Of a stretch of DNA of 64,000 nucleotides, positions 16,489 through 25,880 are shown piece by piece. The stretch is from assembly GCF_015999465.1 (NCBI RefSeq), contig NZ_CP065534.1:1984001-2048000 (forward strand). The letters are read 5' to 3'. The notes under the pieces are model-generated. The model made no database searches, was not told where the DNA came from, and saw nothing but the letters and a program-made list of their open reading frames with translations. Within the stretch, counting starts at the first letter, position 1. Each line of letters starts with the position of its first letter. The position numbers and the translations under genes are program-made. This DNA is from Lonsdalea populi. Its GTDB lineage: Bacteria > Pseudomonadota > Gammaproteobacteria > Enterobacterales > Enterobacteriaceae.

Positions 16489-16833
16489 TTATGGTTTATT
16501 TTTAGGCGGATATAATTCCTGCGGTTTCTCTTTCGCCGAATTCACATTATTGGCGTGATGCTTTGCGGCTGAATTTTTTGTTTTCACCTTTTCTTGCATG
16601 TCATTATTTTTCTTTTGTACCGCTTTCTGACGGCTTTCAGCGCGAGAATTGGCCGCTTCACGTTCTACCTCCAGTTTTTTAGCGGTATGGTCAGCCGATG
16701 CCGCGCGGCTTTGGCTCGTCACCACAGATGCTATAGGGTTACCGTGAACAGACTCATCCGCTGCGTTCGCCGCCGAACAACCCAGTACTGATGTAGCCAG
16801 TAAGACACCTAAAAATATCGGTTTGAAATGCAT
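16489..16833 (-). CDS. Small secreted or lipoprotein-like protein
   Basis: 114 residues starting MHFKPIFLGVLLATSVLGCS, a signal sequence with a lipobox-like VLGC; alternative signal peptidase I cleavage is possible after ANA. The mature part is hydrophilic and helical, rich in K, N, A and E (VEREAANSRAESRQKAVQKK), and ends YPPKNKP. No domain is recognised. It may be an outer-membrane lipoprotein or a periplasmic helical protein. Convergent with pykA and separate from lpxM. Confidence 0.6.
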   Translation of the reverse strand: MHFKPIFLGVLLATSVLGCSAANAADESVHGNPIASVVTSQSRAASADHTAKKLEVEREAANSRAESRQKAVQKKNNDMQEKVKTKNSAAKHHANNVNSAKEKPQELYPPKNKP

Positions 16834-17165
16834 AATGAATATCCTTCTACCGCACGATTTAGTTAATATGATCAGTTTTATAAAACGCGACAGACATTTT
16901 CCTTCACTTGATTTACAGGCCCAACGCTGAAGTCACCGTTATGGCGCCCTTGAATAAAGTAATAACAAAGGACAAAGGAGATTAATACGAGGAATTGTCC
17001 GAGATAATAAAATGTCGGGCATCAATAAAATGCTAATTATGTCTGACGTTAAAATGGGGTAAGGTTTAATGATTAATTGTTTCCAAACTCATCGATGCCG
17101 TTATTTCTGGCACCGGTGAAATATGATAACGCGACGCGTTAATATCGTAAGAAGCCCGCGCTATA
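16834..17165. other. Intergenic region, no gene seen
   Basis: AT-rich promoter region for the small secreted protein gene on the reverse strand, and the downstream end of lpxM. I see no supported reading frame, repeat or RNA gene. Confidence 0.5.
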
Positions 17166-18128
17166 TTACAAGTCTTTGCGCAGATAAGGCTCAGTTTCAC
17201 CCGGCTTGCGGGTCTTCAACAATTTCAGGATCCAAGTGTACTGTTCCGGATTGGGGCGCACTAAAAACTCCAATTCTTCATTCATCCGACGCGCAATGCC
17301 TGCATCATCCGCTTCTGCGATATCGCTCATCGGCGGACGAATATAGATATTCAGCAGCGAAGTTCGTGCATTGTAGACCGGGAATAGCGGGACAATCTCG
17401 CTACGGCAGACTTTCATCAAACGACCGACGGCGGGCAGCGTGGCCTTGTAGGTGGCAAAGAAATCCACGAATTCGCTGTGCTTGGCCCCGTGATCCTGGT
17501 CCGGCAAATAGTAACCCCAATAGCCTTCCCGCACCGAACCGATAAAGGGTTTGATACCGTCGTTACGCGTGTGCAATCGGCCGCCAAAACGGCGTCTCAG
17601 CCGGTTCCACAGATAGTCAACCAGCTCATTTGTCTGGTTGTGGATCATCGCCGCCATTTTCTGGCCGCGCCAGCTCATCAGCATAGCCGGCAAATCGACC
17701 GCCCAGCCATGAGGCACCATAAAGATCACGTTGCGATCTTGGCCTCTCAACGTATCGATAATGTCCTCACCGTGCCACCGCACTCGCTCATAAACGCGTC
17801 GGGCCGGGAGAATCGCCAGCTCAACCATCAGCACAATGGACTGAATAGACGTCGCGAACATATCGTCGATGATCTTCTCTCGCTGGGGTTCGTTCATCTC
17901 TGGCATACACAGCTGCAGGTTGATGTGGGCACGGCGGCGCGCACCTTTAGAAACGCGTCCCACCATTCGGCCTAACGCGCCCAGCACCGGATCGCGCAGC
18001 TTAGCCGGGAGACAGGCGACAAGCGCCAGCGCGCCCGCGCCCAGCCAGATCCCCCAATAACGTGGGAGAAAAAAAGCGGATTGAAACTGGGGAATAAATT
18101 CAGATCGATTTTTCTTCACATAATCCAT
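17166..18128 (-). CDS. lpxM: Lipid A acyloxyacyl transferase LpxM
   Basis: Adds the final secondary acyl chain to lipid A at the inner membrane. 320 residues: an N-terminal membrane anchor (YWGIWLGAGALALVACLP), the HxxxxD acyltransferase motif as PHGWAVD, and the conserved block REGYWGYYLPDQDHGAKHSE. It ends TYKATLPAVGRLMKVCRSEI, then LLKTRKPGETEPYLRKDL as in E. coli MsbB/LpxM. It lies downstream of mepM with a terminator between, so it has its own promoter in the 153-bp gap. Confidence 0.96.
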   Translation of the reverse strand: MDYVKKNRSEFIPQFQSAFFLPRYWGIWLGAGALALVACLPAKLRDPVLGALGRMVGRVSKGARRRAHINLQLCMPEMNEPQREKIIDDMFATSIQSIVLMVELAILPARRVYERVRWHGEDIIDTLRGQDRNVIFMVPHGWAVDLPAMLMSWRGQKMAAMIHNQTNELVDYLWNRLRRRFGGRLHTRNDGIKPFIGSVREGYWGYYLPDQDHGAKHSEFVDFFATYKATLPAVGRLMKVCRSEIVPLFPVYNARTSLLNIYIRPPMSDIAEADDAGIARRMNEELEFLVRPNPEQYTWILKLLKTRKPGETEPYLRKDL

Positions 18129-18226
18129 GCGTTTACTCTTGTGTACCCAATATAGACCGCGTTAATGCAGTCTGGATAGTGCCTATGCCTTAAGCCAGAT
18201 CGCCGTCCTGAGAGGCTGTGCTCCAC

Positions 18227-18262
18227 AAAAAAACAGCCGGTGGCGATGAGGCGACCGGCTGT
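18227..18262 (-). terminator. Terminator of znuA-mepM
   Basis: ACAGCCGGT (18233-18241) pairs with ACCGGCTGT (18254-18262). On the reverse strand it is followed by TTTTTTG. It lies 18 bp after the mepM stop. Confidence 0.85.
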
Positions 18263-18280
18263 TGCAAGACGTTAGGAGAA

Positions 18281-19660
18281 TCAGTCCAGTTGCAACTGCG
18301 GCAGCATCTCACGCACCTGAGCCAGATAGTCACGACGTTCTTTGCCGTCCAACCCTTCAGAGCGCGGCAGCTTCGCCGTCAGCGGGTTGACCGCCTGCTG
18401 GTTGATCCAGACTTCATAGTGCAAATGTGGTCCCGTTGAGCGGCCGGTGTTGCCCGACAGCGCGATACGGTCACCGCGTTTAATTTTCTGACCCGGTTTA
18501 ACCAAAAGTCGGCTCAGATGCATATAGCGCGTGGTGTACTGGCGACCATGCCGTAAGGCGATATAGTTGCCTGCCGCTCCGTCGCGCTTCGCGACCACCA
18601 CTTCCCCGTCCCCGATAGCCAAGACGGGCGTTCCCACCGGCAGCGCAAAATCGACGCCGCGATGCGGTGCCACTCGCCCAGTGACCGGGTTGAGCCGACG
18701 AGGGTTAAAGTTGGAAGAGATTTTAAACTGTTTCATGGTGGGGAAACGCATAAAGCCGCGCGACAACCCCGAGCCTTCGCGATCGTAGAACTTCCCGTCT
18801 TCGGAACGGAATGCGTAATAATCTTTACCGCCGCTGCGCAAACGAACGGCCAGCAGCTCGCTTTGTTCGTTGTGCCCATCCAGGACTTCGCGGGACATCA
18901 ACACCGAGAAACGATCGTCAAGGCGCAATTTACGGAAGTCCAACTGCCACTGCAGCGCTTTGATGACTTCGCGCACTTCCCCATTGGTCAGCCCGGCATT
19001 CAACGCGCTGTTGACAAAACTGCCGGTAAGCCGCCCGGTCAGCACCTTGTTGTGCCAATCGCCCTGCATATTTTCGATCGCTTCCTTGAAGACATCGCCT
19101 TTGCGGGTGTAAGTGCGAACCTCACGACGGGAAACCTGCCAACGTAGACTTCGCAAATCGCCATCTTGTCCTAGCTCCCAGGATATCTGCTGACCGATCT
19201 TCAGATTACGCAATGCGGAATTCTTCTCCGCCAAAGCGGCAATATCAGACATATCGATGCCGTACTGGGTCAGAATACTGCTGAGGGTATCACCGGTGGA
19301 TACGACGTATTCATGCGCGGCATTGCCGTCCGAAACGTTGTCGTCCAGTTCATCCTTCGGGATATCGTCCGAGGGCGTCGGCTGCTCTAGCATCATATTG
19401 TCGTCGCTATCAGCGGAGTTCGCGTTAGCGGAAGAAGGCGCATCCAGCGGTTCACTGGCGGGGGGGGTTAACGTTTTAGGCTGATTTTTTTCGTTATCAG
19501 CATCTTTGATAATCACAGGCGCATCATTGACCGGGGGGTAAACCATTGGCCGCCAGACGGCGACGGCCAGAGTGACTATGGTCAGCGACCCCAACATCAC
19601 GCGATGAGGTCTCGGGAGAGTGTTATACGCCTGAGCGATAGTTCGGACTATCTGCTGCAC
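18281..19660 (-). CDS. mepM: Murein DD-endopeptidase MepM
   Basis: Cuts D-Ala-mDAP cross-links to allow insertion of new peptidoglycan. 459 residues: an N-terminal membrane anchor (RVMLGSLTIVTLAVAVW), a LysM-type segment (VSTGDTLSSILTQYGIDMSD), an OapA-like middle, and a C-terminal M23 LytM domain. The zinc motifs are HRGVDFALPVGTPVLA and GPHLHYEVW, with GNTGRSTGPHLH intact, so it should be active. It starts 12 bp after znuA on the same strand, so it is probably also read from the Zur-controlled promoter; zinc-responsive control of this zinc enzyme would make sense. Confidence 0.95.
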   Translation of the reverse strand: MQQIVRTIAQAYNTLPRPHRVMLGSLTIVTLAVAVWRPMVYPPVNDAPVIIKDADNEKNQPKTLTPPASEPLDAPSSANANSADSDDNMMLEQPTPSDDIPKDELDDNVSDGNAAHEYVVSTGDTLSSILTQYGIDMSDIAALAEKNSALRNLKIGQQISWELGQDGDLRSLRWQVSRREVRTYTRKGDVFKEAIENMQGDWHNKVLTGRLTGSFVNSALNAGLTNGEVREVIKALQWQLDFRKLRLDDRFSVLMSREVLDGHNEQSELLAVRLRSGGKDYYAFRSEDGKFYDREGSGLSRGFMRFPTMKQFKISSNFNPRRLNPVTGRVAPHRGVDFALPVGTPVLAIGDGEVVVAKRDGAAGNYIALRHGRQYTTRYMHLSRLLVKPGQKIKRGDRIALSGNTGRSTGPHLHYEVWINQQAVNPLTAKLPRSEGLDGKERRDYLAQVREMLPQLQLD

Positions 19661-19672
19661 TTATTCGTATCC

Positions 19673-20647
19673 TCATGATTTTTTCTCCAGGCAGCTCAAA
19701 TACTGGTTAGACAGTAGCAGCAGGAAACGCGCATAGCCGTCTTTATCCAGAGCGATGTTGCTTCCCAACGGGTCCAGGACGCCCATGCGTACCTGCGTTC
19801 CCTTGGCGACAGCACTGATGACCGCTGGCCTGAATTGTGGCTCAGCAAAAACGCATTCCGCTTTGTGCTCAACCAACTGTGTTCGTATTTGATGTAAACG
19901 CTGTGCTCCAGGCGAGATGGCCGGATTGATGGTGAAGTAACCAAGAGGGCTTAATCCGTAGTGTTGTTCAAAGTACCCATAGGCATCATGAAACACGAAA
20001 TAGCCCTTGTTCCGCACAGGCGACAGCATATTAACAATATTTTTATCCGTTTGCGCAAGTTTCTCAGTGAAAAGAGTCAGATTCGCGTCTAATTTGTCCT
20101 TATTCTGCGGCATTAGTTCCAATAATTTGTCATGAATGGCGATGGCGGACGCTTGCGCCATTTCCGGCGACAGCCAGATGTGCATATTAAACTCACCGTG
20201 ATGGTGGCCGTCGTGTTCGGCATGCGCCTCTGCAGCGTGGGAATGTTCGTCATGATCCGCATGGTCGCTGTGGCGATGCGACTCTTCGATCATTGCCGCT
20301 GCAATCGCTGGCTGTGCGGAAAGCGTGATCTGACGGTTCGCAGGAATTTGACTCAGCGGCTTTTGCAAGAAGGTTTCCAACTCCGGCCCCACCCAGATAA
20401 CCAACTCAGAGGACTGTAAACGCTGGACATCAGAAGGACGCAGGGCATAATCGTGGGGCGACGCGCCGTCCGGCAGCAGCACTCCCGTCGGCGTCACTCC
20501 GTCAGCAATAGCGGCGGCGATGAAAGCCAGCGGGCGAATGGACGTCACAACGTCCGCACAAGTGACCGGCGAAGCCCCTACCGCCACGAGCAATGTGCCG
20601 GCGGTTAGCGCTTTTTTGATCCAGGGGGGTAAGTTACGGCGTGTCAT
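19673..20647 (-). CDS. znuA: Zinc ABC transporter periplasmic protein ZnuA
   Basis: Captures zinc in the periplasm for ZnuBC. 324 residues with a signal peptide ([19 protein letters not shown]). Zinc-site histidines are visible in [24 protein letters not shown] and [14 protein letters not shown]. It has the usual His/Asp-rich charged loop ([20 protein letters not shown], then EHDGHHHGE). The C-terminal cysteine pair ([20 protein letters not shown]) is conserved. Divergent from znuCB with a Zur box between; mepM follows it closely. Confidence 0.97.
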   Translation of the reverse strand: MTRRNLPPWIKKALTAGTLLVAVGASPVTCADVVTSIRPLAFIAAAIADGVTPTGVLLPDGASPHDYALRPSDVQRLQSSELVIWVGPELETFLQKPLSQIPANRQITLSAQPAIAAAMIEESHRHSDHADHDEHSHAAEAHAEHDGHHHGEFNMHIWLSPEMAQASAIAIHDKLLELMPQNKDKLDANLTLFTEKLAQTDKNIVNMLSPVRNKGYFVFHDAYGYFEQHYGLSPLGYFTINPAISPGAQRLHQIRTQLVEHKAECVFAEPQFRPAVISAVAKGTQVRMGVLDPLGSNIALDKDGYARFLLLLSNQYLSCLEKKS

Positions 20648-20675
20648 GGCAGGTCATCCATCGAATTCAGAAAAA

Positions 20676-20697
20676 TTTTTGTTATATTATAACGTCA
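20676..20697. promoter_or_regulatory. Zur box between znuA and znuC
   Basis: The core TGTTATATTATAACG (20680-20694) matches the centre of the enterobacterial Zur operator (GAAATGTTATANTATAACATTTC). One site between the divergent starts would repress both directions when zinc is sufficient. Confidence 0.85.
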
Positions 20698-20721
20698 CAA
20701 GGTATCTGCAAGCAGAATTCT

Positions 20722-21474
20722 ATGTCTACACTGGTTTCTCTCGATAACATTTCCGTCCAGTTCGGCAGTCGGCACGTACTCTCCGACATCTCGCTGACGC
20801 TGCAATCCGGACGTATTCTCACGCTTTTGGGCCCAAACGGCGCTGGAAAATCGACGTTGGTCAGAGTCGTACTCGGTCTACAGGACATTGCTGGCGGCAC
20901 GTTGACGCGAACGCCCGGTTTGCGCATTGGCTACGTACCTCAGAAGCTGCACCTCGACGCCACCCTGCCCCTCACGGTCAGCCGCTTTATGCAGCTCAGT
21001 CCTGGCGTCAAAAAACGGGATATTCTGCCCGCATTGAAACGCGTCAATGCCGGACATCTGCCGGACCAACCGATGCAGAAACTCTCCGGCGGCGAAACCC
21101 AGCGTGTGCTGCTGGCCCGCGCGATCCTGACCCGTCCCCAGTTGCTGGTGCTGGATGAACCGACGCAGGGCGTCGACGTCAACGGCCAGTCAGCGCTGTA
21201 CGACCTGATCAATCAGCTACGCCAGGAGTATGGCTGCGGGGTCTTGATGGTTTCCCATGACTTGCATCTGGTGATGGCGAAAACGGATGAGGTCTTGTGT
21301 CTCAATCAGCATGTTTGCTGCTCCGGCGCCCCGGAAGTCGTCTCGCTGCACCCCGGATTTTTGGCGATGTTTGGCCAGCACGGCGCGGAACAACTGGCCG
21401 TTTACCGGCATCACCACAATCATCGACATGATTTAAATGGAAAAGTGATTTTGAAAAGGCAGGATGACGCATGA
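20722..21474 (+). CDS. znuC: Zinc ABC transporter ATPase ZnuC
   Basis: 250-residue ATPase of the high-affinity zinc importer. Walker A is [18 protein letters not shown], the signature is [17 protein letters not shown], Walker B is [15 protein letters not shown], and the switch histidine is in [11 protein letters not shown]. The C-terminal tail is histidine-rich ([10 protein letters not shown]), typical of ZnuC. The open frame extends to 20641 across the operator; the ATG at 20722 ([15 protein letters not shown]) is the family start. Its stop overlaps znuB by 4 bp. Confidence 0.97.
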   Translation: MSTLVSLDNISVQFGSRHVLSDISLTLQSGRILTLLGPNGAGKSTLVRVVLGLQDIAGGTLTRTPGLRIGYVPQKLHLDATLPLTVSRFMQLSPGVKKRDILPALKRVNAGHLPDQPMQKLSGGETQRVLLARAILTRPQLLVLDEPTQGVDVNGQSALYDLINQLRQEYGCGVLMVSHDLHLVMAKTDEVLCLNQHVCCSGAPEVVSLHPGFLAMFGQHGAEQLAVYRHHHNHRHDLNGKVILKRQDDA

Positions 21475-22256
21475 TCGAATTGCTGTTTCCCGGCTGGCTG
21501 GCGGGAATATTGCTGGCCGTGGCGGCCGGTCCGTTGGGTTCCTTTGTCGTATGGCGCAGAATGTCTTACTTTGGCGATACGCTCGCTCATGCTTCTCTGC
21601 TGGGGGTCGCTTTTGGTTTACTGCTGGATGTGAATCCCTTTTACGCCGTGATTGCCGTCACGCTGGCGCTGGCGCTGGGATTGGTCTGGCTGGAACGTCG
21701 CCCCTATCTCGCCATCGATACGCTGCTGGGTATTATGGCGCACAGCGCGCTCTCATTAGGTCTGGTTGTGGTGAGCCTGATGAGCAACGTCCGGGTTGAC
21801 CTCATGGCCTACCTATTCGGCGACCTGCTCTCCGTGACAACAGATGATTTGTGGCTGATTGGCGGCGGTGTCGTCGTGGTCGTTTCTCTTCTGTGTTGGC
21901 AGTGGCGTTCACTGCTTTCCATGACCATCAGTCCCGAGCTGGCGCACGTTGACGGCGTGTCGGTGCAGCGTAGCAAGCTCCTGCTAATGCTGGTGACCGC
22001 CATGACGATCGGTCTGGCGATGAAGTTTGTCGGCGCGCTGATTATCACCTCGTTGTTGATCATCCCAGCGGCGGCCGCGCGGCGCTTTGCCCGTACGCCC
22101 GAGCAGATGGCGGGATTCGCCATCGTCATCGGGATGATTGCCGTCACAGGCGGGCTAGCGCTCTCCGCCGACGCCAATACGCCAGCCGGCCCCTCCGTCG
22201 TGCTCTGCGCCTCTCTGCTGTTTATGCTGAGCCTGATGAAGAAGCAATCCGCCTAG
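21471..22256 (+). CDS. znuB: Zinc ABC transporter permease ZnuB
   Basis: 261-residue inner-membrane permease with about eight hydrophobic helices, starting [40 protein letters not shown] is the standard opening of ABC-3 metal permeases. It is coupled to znuC by an ATGA overlap. A terminator at 22341-22365 follows. Confidence 0.97.
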   Translation: MIELLFPGWLAGILLAVAAGPLGSFVVWRRMSYFGDTLAHASLLGVAFGLLLDVNPFYAVIAVTLALALGLVWLERRPYLAIDTLLGIMAHSALSLGLVVVSLMSNVRVDLMAYLFGDLLSVTTDDLWLIGGGVVVVVSLLCWQWRSLLSMTISPELAHVDGVSVQRSKLLLMLVTAMTIGLAMKFVGALIITSLLIIPAAAARRFARTPEQMAGFAIVIGMIAVTGGLALSADANTPAGPSVVLCASLLFMLSLMKKQSA

Positions 22257-22340
22257 TTTGACCGCTGGTCTGCGTGGTCATCGTGCAGACCAGCCGATTC
22301 CCTTCCCGTTGGCTTTATCGCATCCTAAAACCTAAAAGAA

Positions 22341-22365
22341 GAAGGCCGCACTGTAGACGGCCTTC
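22341..22365. terminator. Terminator between znuB and ruvB
   Basis: GAAGGCCG (22341-22348) pairs with CGGCCTTC (22358-22365) in the convergent gap. A-rich sequence before and after allows use from either side. Confidence 0.7.
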
Positions 22366-22395
22366 GGCAAAATAAATCGGATAGAAACGTCTGCG

Positions 22396-23400
22396 TTACT
22401 CTTCCCGCGTCAAACCAAAGTGACGATAAGCATGCTGAGTGGCGATACGTCCGCGCGGCGTGCGTTGCAAAAAGCCCTGCTGAATCAAGAACGGCTCCAG
22501 CACATCTTCGATGGTTTCACGCTCTTCGCCAATGGCGGCGGCCAGGTTATCCAGCCCGACCGGGCCGCCCATGAACTTATCGATCACCGCCAACAGCAGC
22601 TTGCGGTCCATGTAATCGAAGCCTTCTGAGTCGACCGCCAGCATATCTAATGCCTGGATCGCGATCTCGCCGTCAATGACGCCATTCGACTTCACTTCGG
22701 AAAAGTCCCTCACGCGACGCAGCAGACGGTTGGCGATACGAGGCGTTCCGCGGGCACGGCGGGCCACCTCGAGCGCGCCTTCCTCTGTCATCTCCAGTCC
22801 CAGACATAGGGCGCTGCGGCTGACGATATACTGCAAGTCCGGAACCTGATAGAACTCCAGGCGCTGAACGATGCCGAAGCGATCGCGCAGCGGCGAGGTC
22901 AAAGAGCCCGCCCGGGTCGTAGCACCCACCAGCGTGAACGGCGGCAGATCCAGCTTGATCGAACGCGCTGCGGGGCCTTCGCCGATCATGATATCCAGCT
23001 GATAGTCTTCCATCGCAGGATAAAGCACTTCCTCCACCACAGGCGACAGGCGATGAATTTCATCGATAAAAAGAACGTCGTGGGGTTCAAGGTTGGTCAG
23101 CAGCGCGGCCAGATCGCCCGCTTTTTCAAGCACAGGCCCGGAAGTGGTACGCAGGTTCACCCCCATTTCGTTAGCCACTATATTGGCCAGCGTGGTTTTC
23201 CCTAACCCCGGAGGACCGAAGATCAACAGATGATCCAGCGCGTCGCCTCGCTGTCTTGCCGCCTGAATGAAGATTTCCATCTGCTCGCGCACCTTAGGCT
23301 GGCCGACATATTCCGCCAACAGCTTGGGACGAATAGCGCGATCCAGCACTTCTTCTTCGGATACAACCTCGGGGGAAATTAAACGATCGGCTTCAATCAT
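22396..23400 (-). CDS. ruvB: Holliday junction helicase RuvB
   Basis: 334-residue AAA+ motor that drives branch migration with RuvA. Walker A is [20 protein letters not shown], Walker B is [17 protein letters not shown], and sensor and arginine-finger regions are present ([19 protein letters not shown]); the C-terminal winged helix ends [16 protein letters not shown]. It is 7 bp after ruvA in the SOS operon ruvAB. Confidence 0.98.
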   Translation of the reverse strand: MIEADRLISPEVVSEEEVLDRAIRPKLLAEYVGQPKVREQMEIFIQAARQRGDALDHLLIFGPPGLGKTTLANIVANEMGVNLRTTSGPVLEKAGDLAALLTNLEPHDVLFIDEIHRLSPVVEEVLYPAMEDYQLDIMIGEGPAARSIKLDLPPFTLVGATTRAGSLTSPLRDRFGIVQRLEFYQVPDLQYIVSRSALCLGLEMTEEGALEVARRARGTPRIANRLLRRVRDFSEVKSNGVIDGEIAIQALDMLAVDSEGFDYMDRKLLLAVIDKFMGGPVGLDNLAAAIGEERETIEDVLEPFLIQQGFLQRTPRGRIATQHAYRHFGLTREE

Positions 23401-23407
23401 AGCTACC

Positions 23408-24025
23408 TCAAAGAACGGCGCGCAGCGCGTCCCGGATCAGAGTTTCGCAATCAGCACCCGGTTTGGCGACCTTACTGATCATCCGACCAGCTTCCTGCGG
23501 TTTATAACCCAGCGCGACCAGCGCAGACTCCGCTTCGGCCTCGATATCCGCAGATGATGCGGCAGCGTCCGTTACCGGCGGTAGCGTCAGATCGCTGGCG
23601 GAATTGAATAAGTCGCCATTTAGCCCCTTAAAGCGGTCCTTCATCTCTACCACCAGACGCTCGGCCGTTTTTTTGCCTACGCCGGGCAATTTTACCAGGG
23701 CGCCGATCTCCTGGCGCTCGACCGCGCTGACAAACTGCTGCGCCGACATACCGGAGAGGATCGCCAGCGCCAGTTTAGGGCCAACGCCATTCACTTTGAT
23801 CAGTTCTCGGAACAGGGAACGTTCCTGCTTGTTGTTGAACCCGAACAGCAGCTGCGCGTCTTCTCGTACAACAAAATGGGTAAAGATGATGGTTTCCTGT
23901 CCAGCGCCGGGCAACTCATAGAAACAGGTCATCGGCATATGCACTTCATACCCCACGCCATTGGCTTCTATCAATACCTGCGGGGGTTGTTTTTCCAGAA
24001 CGATGCCTCTGAGACGACCTATCAC
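23408..24025 (-). CDS. ruvA: Holliday junction recognition protein RuvA
   Basis: 205 residues: an OB fold at the N-terminus ([20 protein letters not shown]), two helix-hairpin-helix motifs ([18 protein letters not shown] and [19 protein letters not shown]), and the C-terminal RuvB-binding domain ([19 protein letters not shown]). A tetramer holds the four-way junction for RuvB. First gene of ruvAB, preceded by a LexA-like box that also forms the ruvC terminator stem. Confidence 0.97.
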   Translation of the reverse strand: MIGRLRGIVLEKQPPQVLIEANGVGYEVHMPMTCFYELPGAGQETIIFTHFVVREDAQLLFGFNNKQERSLFRELIKVNGVGPKLALAILSGMSAQQFVSAVERQEIGALVKLPGVGKKTAERLVVEMKDRFKGLNGDLFNSASDLTLPPVTDAAASSADIEAEAESALVALGYKPQEAGRMISKVAKPGADCETLIRDALRAVL

Positions 24026-24082
24026 GTGACGTTTCCTTTTGAATATACGCTTAACGATGGGGTATAGCTTATACCATAAAAA

Positions 24083-24104
24083 AGGCTGGACGAATATCCA
24101 GCCT
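24083..24104 (-). terminator. ruvC terminator that coincides with a LexA-like box
   Basis: AGGCTGGA (24083-24090) pairs with TCCAGCCT (24097-24104) and is followed on the reverse strand by TTTTTTATGG, an intrinsic terminator just after ruvC. The same bases contain CTGG-N8-CCAG (24086-24101), the form of the E. coli ruvAB SOS box. It should therefore be the LexA site that controls ruvAB. Confidence 0.8.
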
Positions 24105-24109
24105 GGTCT

Positions 24110-24631
24110 CTAGCGCAGCCGCCCTCGCGCCAGCGTCAGCCTCTCTTTCCCCATGCGGGTGAGGTTCTGGCTGAAGTGGCAATGCGTGATGGCGATGGCC
24201 AGCGCATCGGCGGCGTCCGCCTGGGGATTGGCGGGCAGCTTCAGCAGGGAGCGCACCATATGCTGCACCTGGCTCTTCTCCGCAGCGCCGGTGCCGACCA
24301 CGGTTTGCTTCACCTGACGCGCCGCATACTCGAAAACCGGCAGCGAATGATTGACGGCCGCAACAATGGCCGCGCCCCGCGCCTGTCCCAGCTTTAGCGC
24401 CGAGTCTGCGTTTCGCGCCATGAAAACCTGTTCGATAGCGAAACAGTCCGGCTGAAACTGGGTGATGATTTCACTCACGCCCGCATAAATCAGCTTGAGC
24501 CGTCCGGGGATATCATCCACCACGGTGCGAATACAGCCGCTACCGAGGTAGCTGATCTGCCGCCCCTGCTGGCGGACGATGCCATAACCGGTGATTCGCG
24601 AACCAGGGTCTATGCCCAGAATGATCGTCAA
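24110..24631 (-). CDS. ruvC: Holliday junction resolvase RuvC
   Basis: 173-residue endonuclease that cuts Holliday junctions symmetrically. The catalytic acidic residues are in [14 protein letters not shown] (Asp), [20 protein letters not shown] (Glu) and [15 protein letters not shown] (two Asp). The start is a TTG at 24631 (reading [10 protein letters not shown]) with GGGGAG just upstream, which restores the E. coli length; longer frames would overlap yebC. It lies 37 bp after yebC on the same strand and is separated from ruvAB by a terminator. Confidence 0.95.
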   Translation of the reverse strand: MTIILGIDPGSRITGYGIVRQQGRQISYLGSGCIRTVVDDIPGRLKLIYAGVSEIITQFQPDCFAIEQVFMARNADSALKLGQARGAAIVAAVNHSLPVFEYAARQVKQTVVGTGAAEKSQVQHMVRSLLKLPANPQADAADALAIAITHCHFSQNLTRMGKERLTLARGRLR

Positions 24632-24668
24632 CGCCCGTCTCCCCGCCGGTTTATCGCCGGCAACGCCA

Positions 24669-25412
24669 TTACAGCAGCGCCGCCACCTCGTCGGAGATCT
24701 CACCGTTGTGGTAAACCTCCTGCACGTCGTCACAGTCTTCCAGCATGTCGATCAAACGCATCAGTTTCGGTGCGGTTTCTGCATCCATGTCGGCCTTGGT
24801 AGAAGGGATCATGGACACTTCTGCGGCTTCAGCCACCAGACCGGCGGCATCCAGCGCATCTTTCACTTCACCGAAGGTTTCCCACGGCGTGTAAACGTCG
24901 ATAGCGCCGTCGTCATAGGTCACGACATCGTCCGCGCCGGCTTCCAGCGCCGCATCCATCACCGTGTCTTCATCCAGACCCGGCGCATAGGAAATAACGC
25001 CTTTTTTCGTGAACAGATAGGCGACGGAGCCGTCGGTTCCCAGGTTGCCGCCGCTTTTGGTAAAGGCGTGACGCACTTCGGAAACCGTGCGGTTGCGGTT
25101 GTCGCTCAGGCATTCCACCATCACCGCCGTGCCGCCGGGACCGTAACCTTCATAAATGATGGTTTCCATGTTGTCGGCATCATCGCCGCCCACGCCGCGG
25201 GCAATCGCACGGTTCAGGGTATCGCGCGTCATGTTGTTGGACAGCGCTTTATCGACCGCTGCACGCAAACGCGGGTTGGAAGCCACTTCACCGCCGCCCA
25301 GCCGGGCTGCCGTCACCAGCTCACGGATAATTTTGGTGAAAATTTTGCCGCGTTTGGAATCCTGCGCCGCTTTACGATGTTTCGTGTTGGCCCACTTACT
25401 ATGACCTGCCAT
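24669..25412 (-). CDS. yebC: YebC/PmpR family protein
   Basis: 247 residues beginning [20 protein letters not shown], the family signature. It has the conserved block [20 protein letters not shown] and the acidic C-terminal domain. The family was long described as transcription regulators; more recent work links members to translation through proline-rich stretches. It sits between nudB and ruvC as in E. coli. Confidence 0.97.
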   Translation of the reverse strand: MAGHSKWANTKHRKAAQDSKRGKIFTKIIRELVTAARLGGGEVASNPRLRAAVDKALSNNMTRDTLNRAIARGVGGDDADNMETIIYEGYGPGGTAVMVECLSDNRNRTVSEVRHAFTKSGGNLGTDGSVAYLFTKKGVISYAPGLDEDTVMDAALEAGADDVVTYDDGAIDVYTPWETFGEVKDALDAAGLVAEAAEVSMIPSTKADMDAETAPKLMRLIDMLEDCDDVQEVYHNGEISDEVAALL

Positions 25413-25435
25413 AAAAATCTCCGAAAAAAGCCTGT

Positions 25436-25879
25436 TCAGGCCGGATAAATAACAAATTCTTCAATCGCCTGCCGGTTACTCCATGACTTCGTCAGACGCG
25501 CCGCGCTGGGCGCATCCAGCCATTGATACGCAAGGTGTTCGCTGATCCGCACCTCACGTTCCGTAGGTAACGCCAGACAGAACCACGATTCCTTATTGTG
25601 CGTGACCCCCGGGGCATAGCGATGTCTTAAATGAGCAAAAAGCTCAAACTCAACACAGCGATGACAGTCGACCAGCGATAGCGATTCCGCTGCGATATCG
25701 ATATCCACCTCTTCCTTTACTTCACGCTGTGCGGCATACCGCGCGGTTTCCCCTTCTTCCAGGCTGCCGGTAACCGACTGCCAGAAATCAGGATCGTCGC
25801 GCCGTTGCAACATGAGCACCCGCCCGGTGTCACGGGCATAGATAACCACCAGAACCGAAACGGGTCGCTTATAGGTCAT
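25436..25879 (-). CDS. nudB: Dihydroneopterin triphosphate diphosphatase
   Basis: A Nudix hydrolase that removes pyrophosphate from dihydroneopterin triphosphate in folate synthesis. 147 residues; the Nudix box is [20 protein letters not shown] with the catalytic REVKEEV segment intact. The start at 25879 ([17 protein letters not shown]) leaves only one base between it and the aspS stop, so the two are translationally coupled; longer frames would run into aspS. Confidence 0.96.
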   Translation of the reverse strand: MTYKRPVSVLVVIYARDTGRVLMLQRRDDPDFWQSVTGSLEEGETARYAAQREVKEEVDIDIAAESLSLVDCHRCVEFELFAHLRHRYAPGVTHNKESWFCLALPTEREVRISEHLAYQWLDAPSAARLTKSWSNRQAIEEFVIYPA

Positions 25880-25880
25880 A

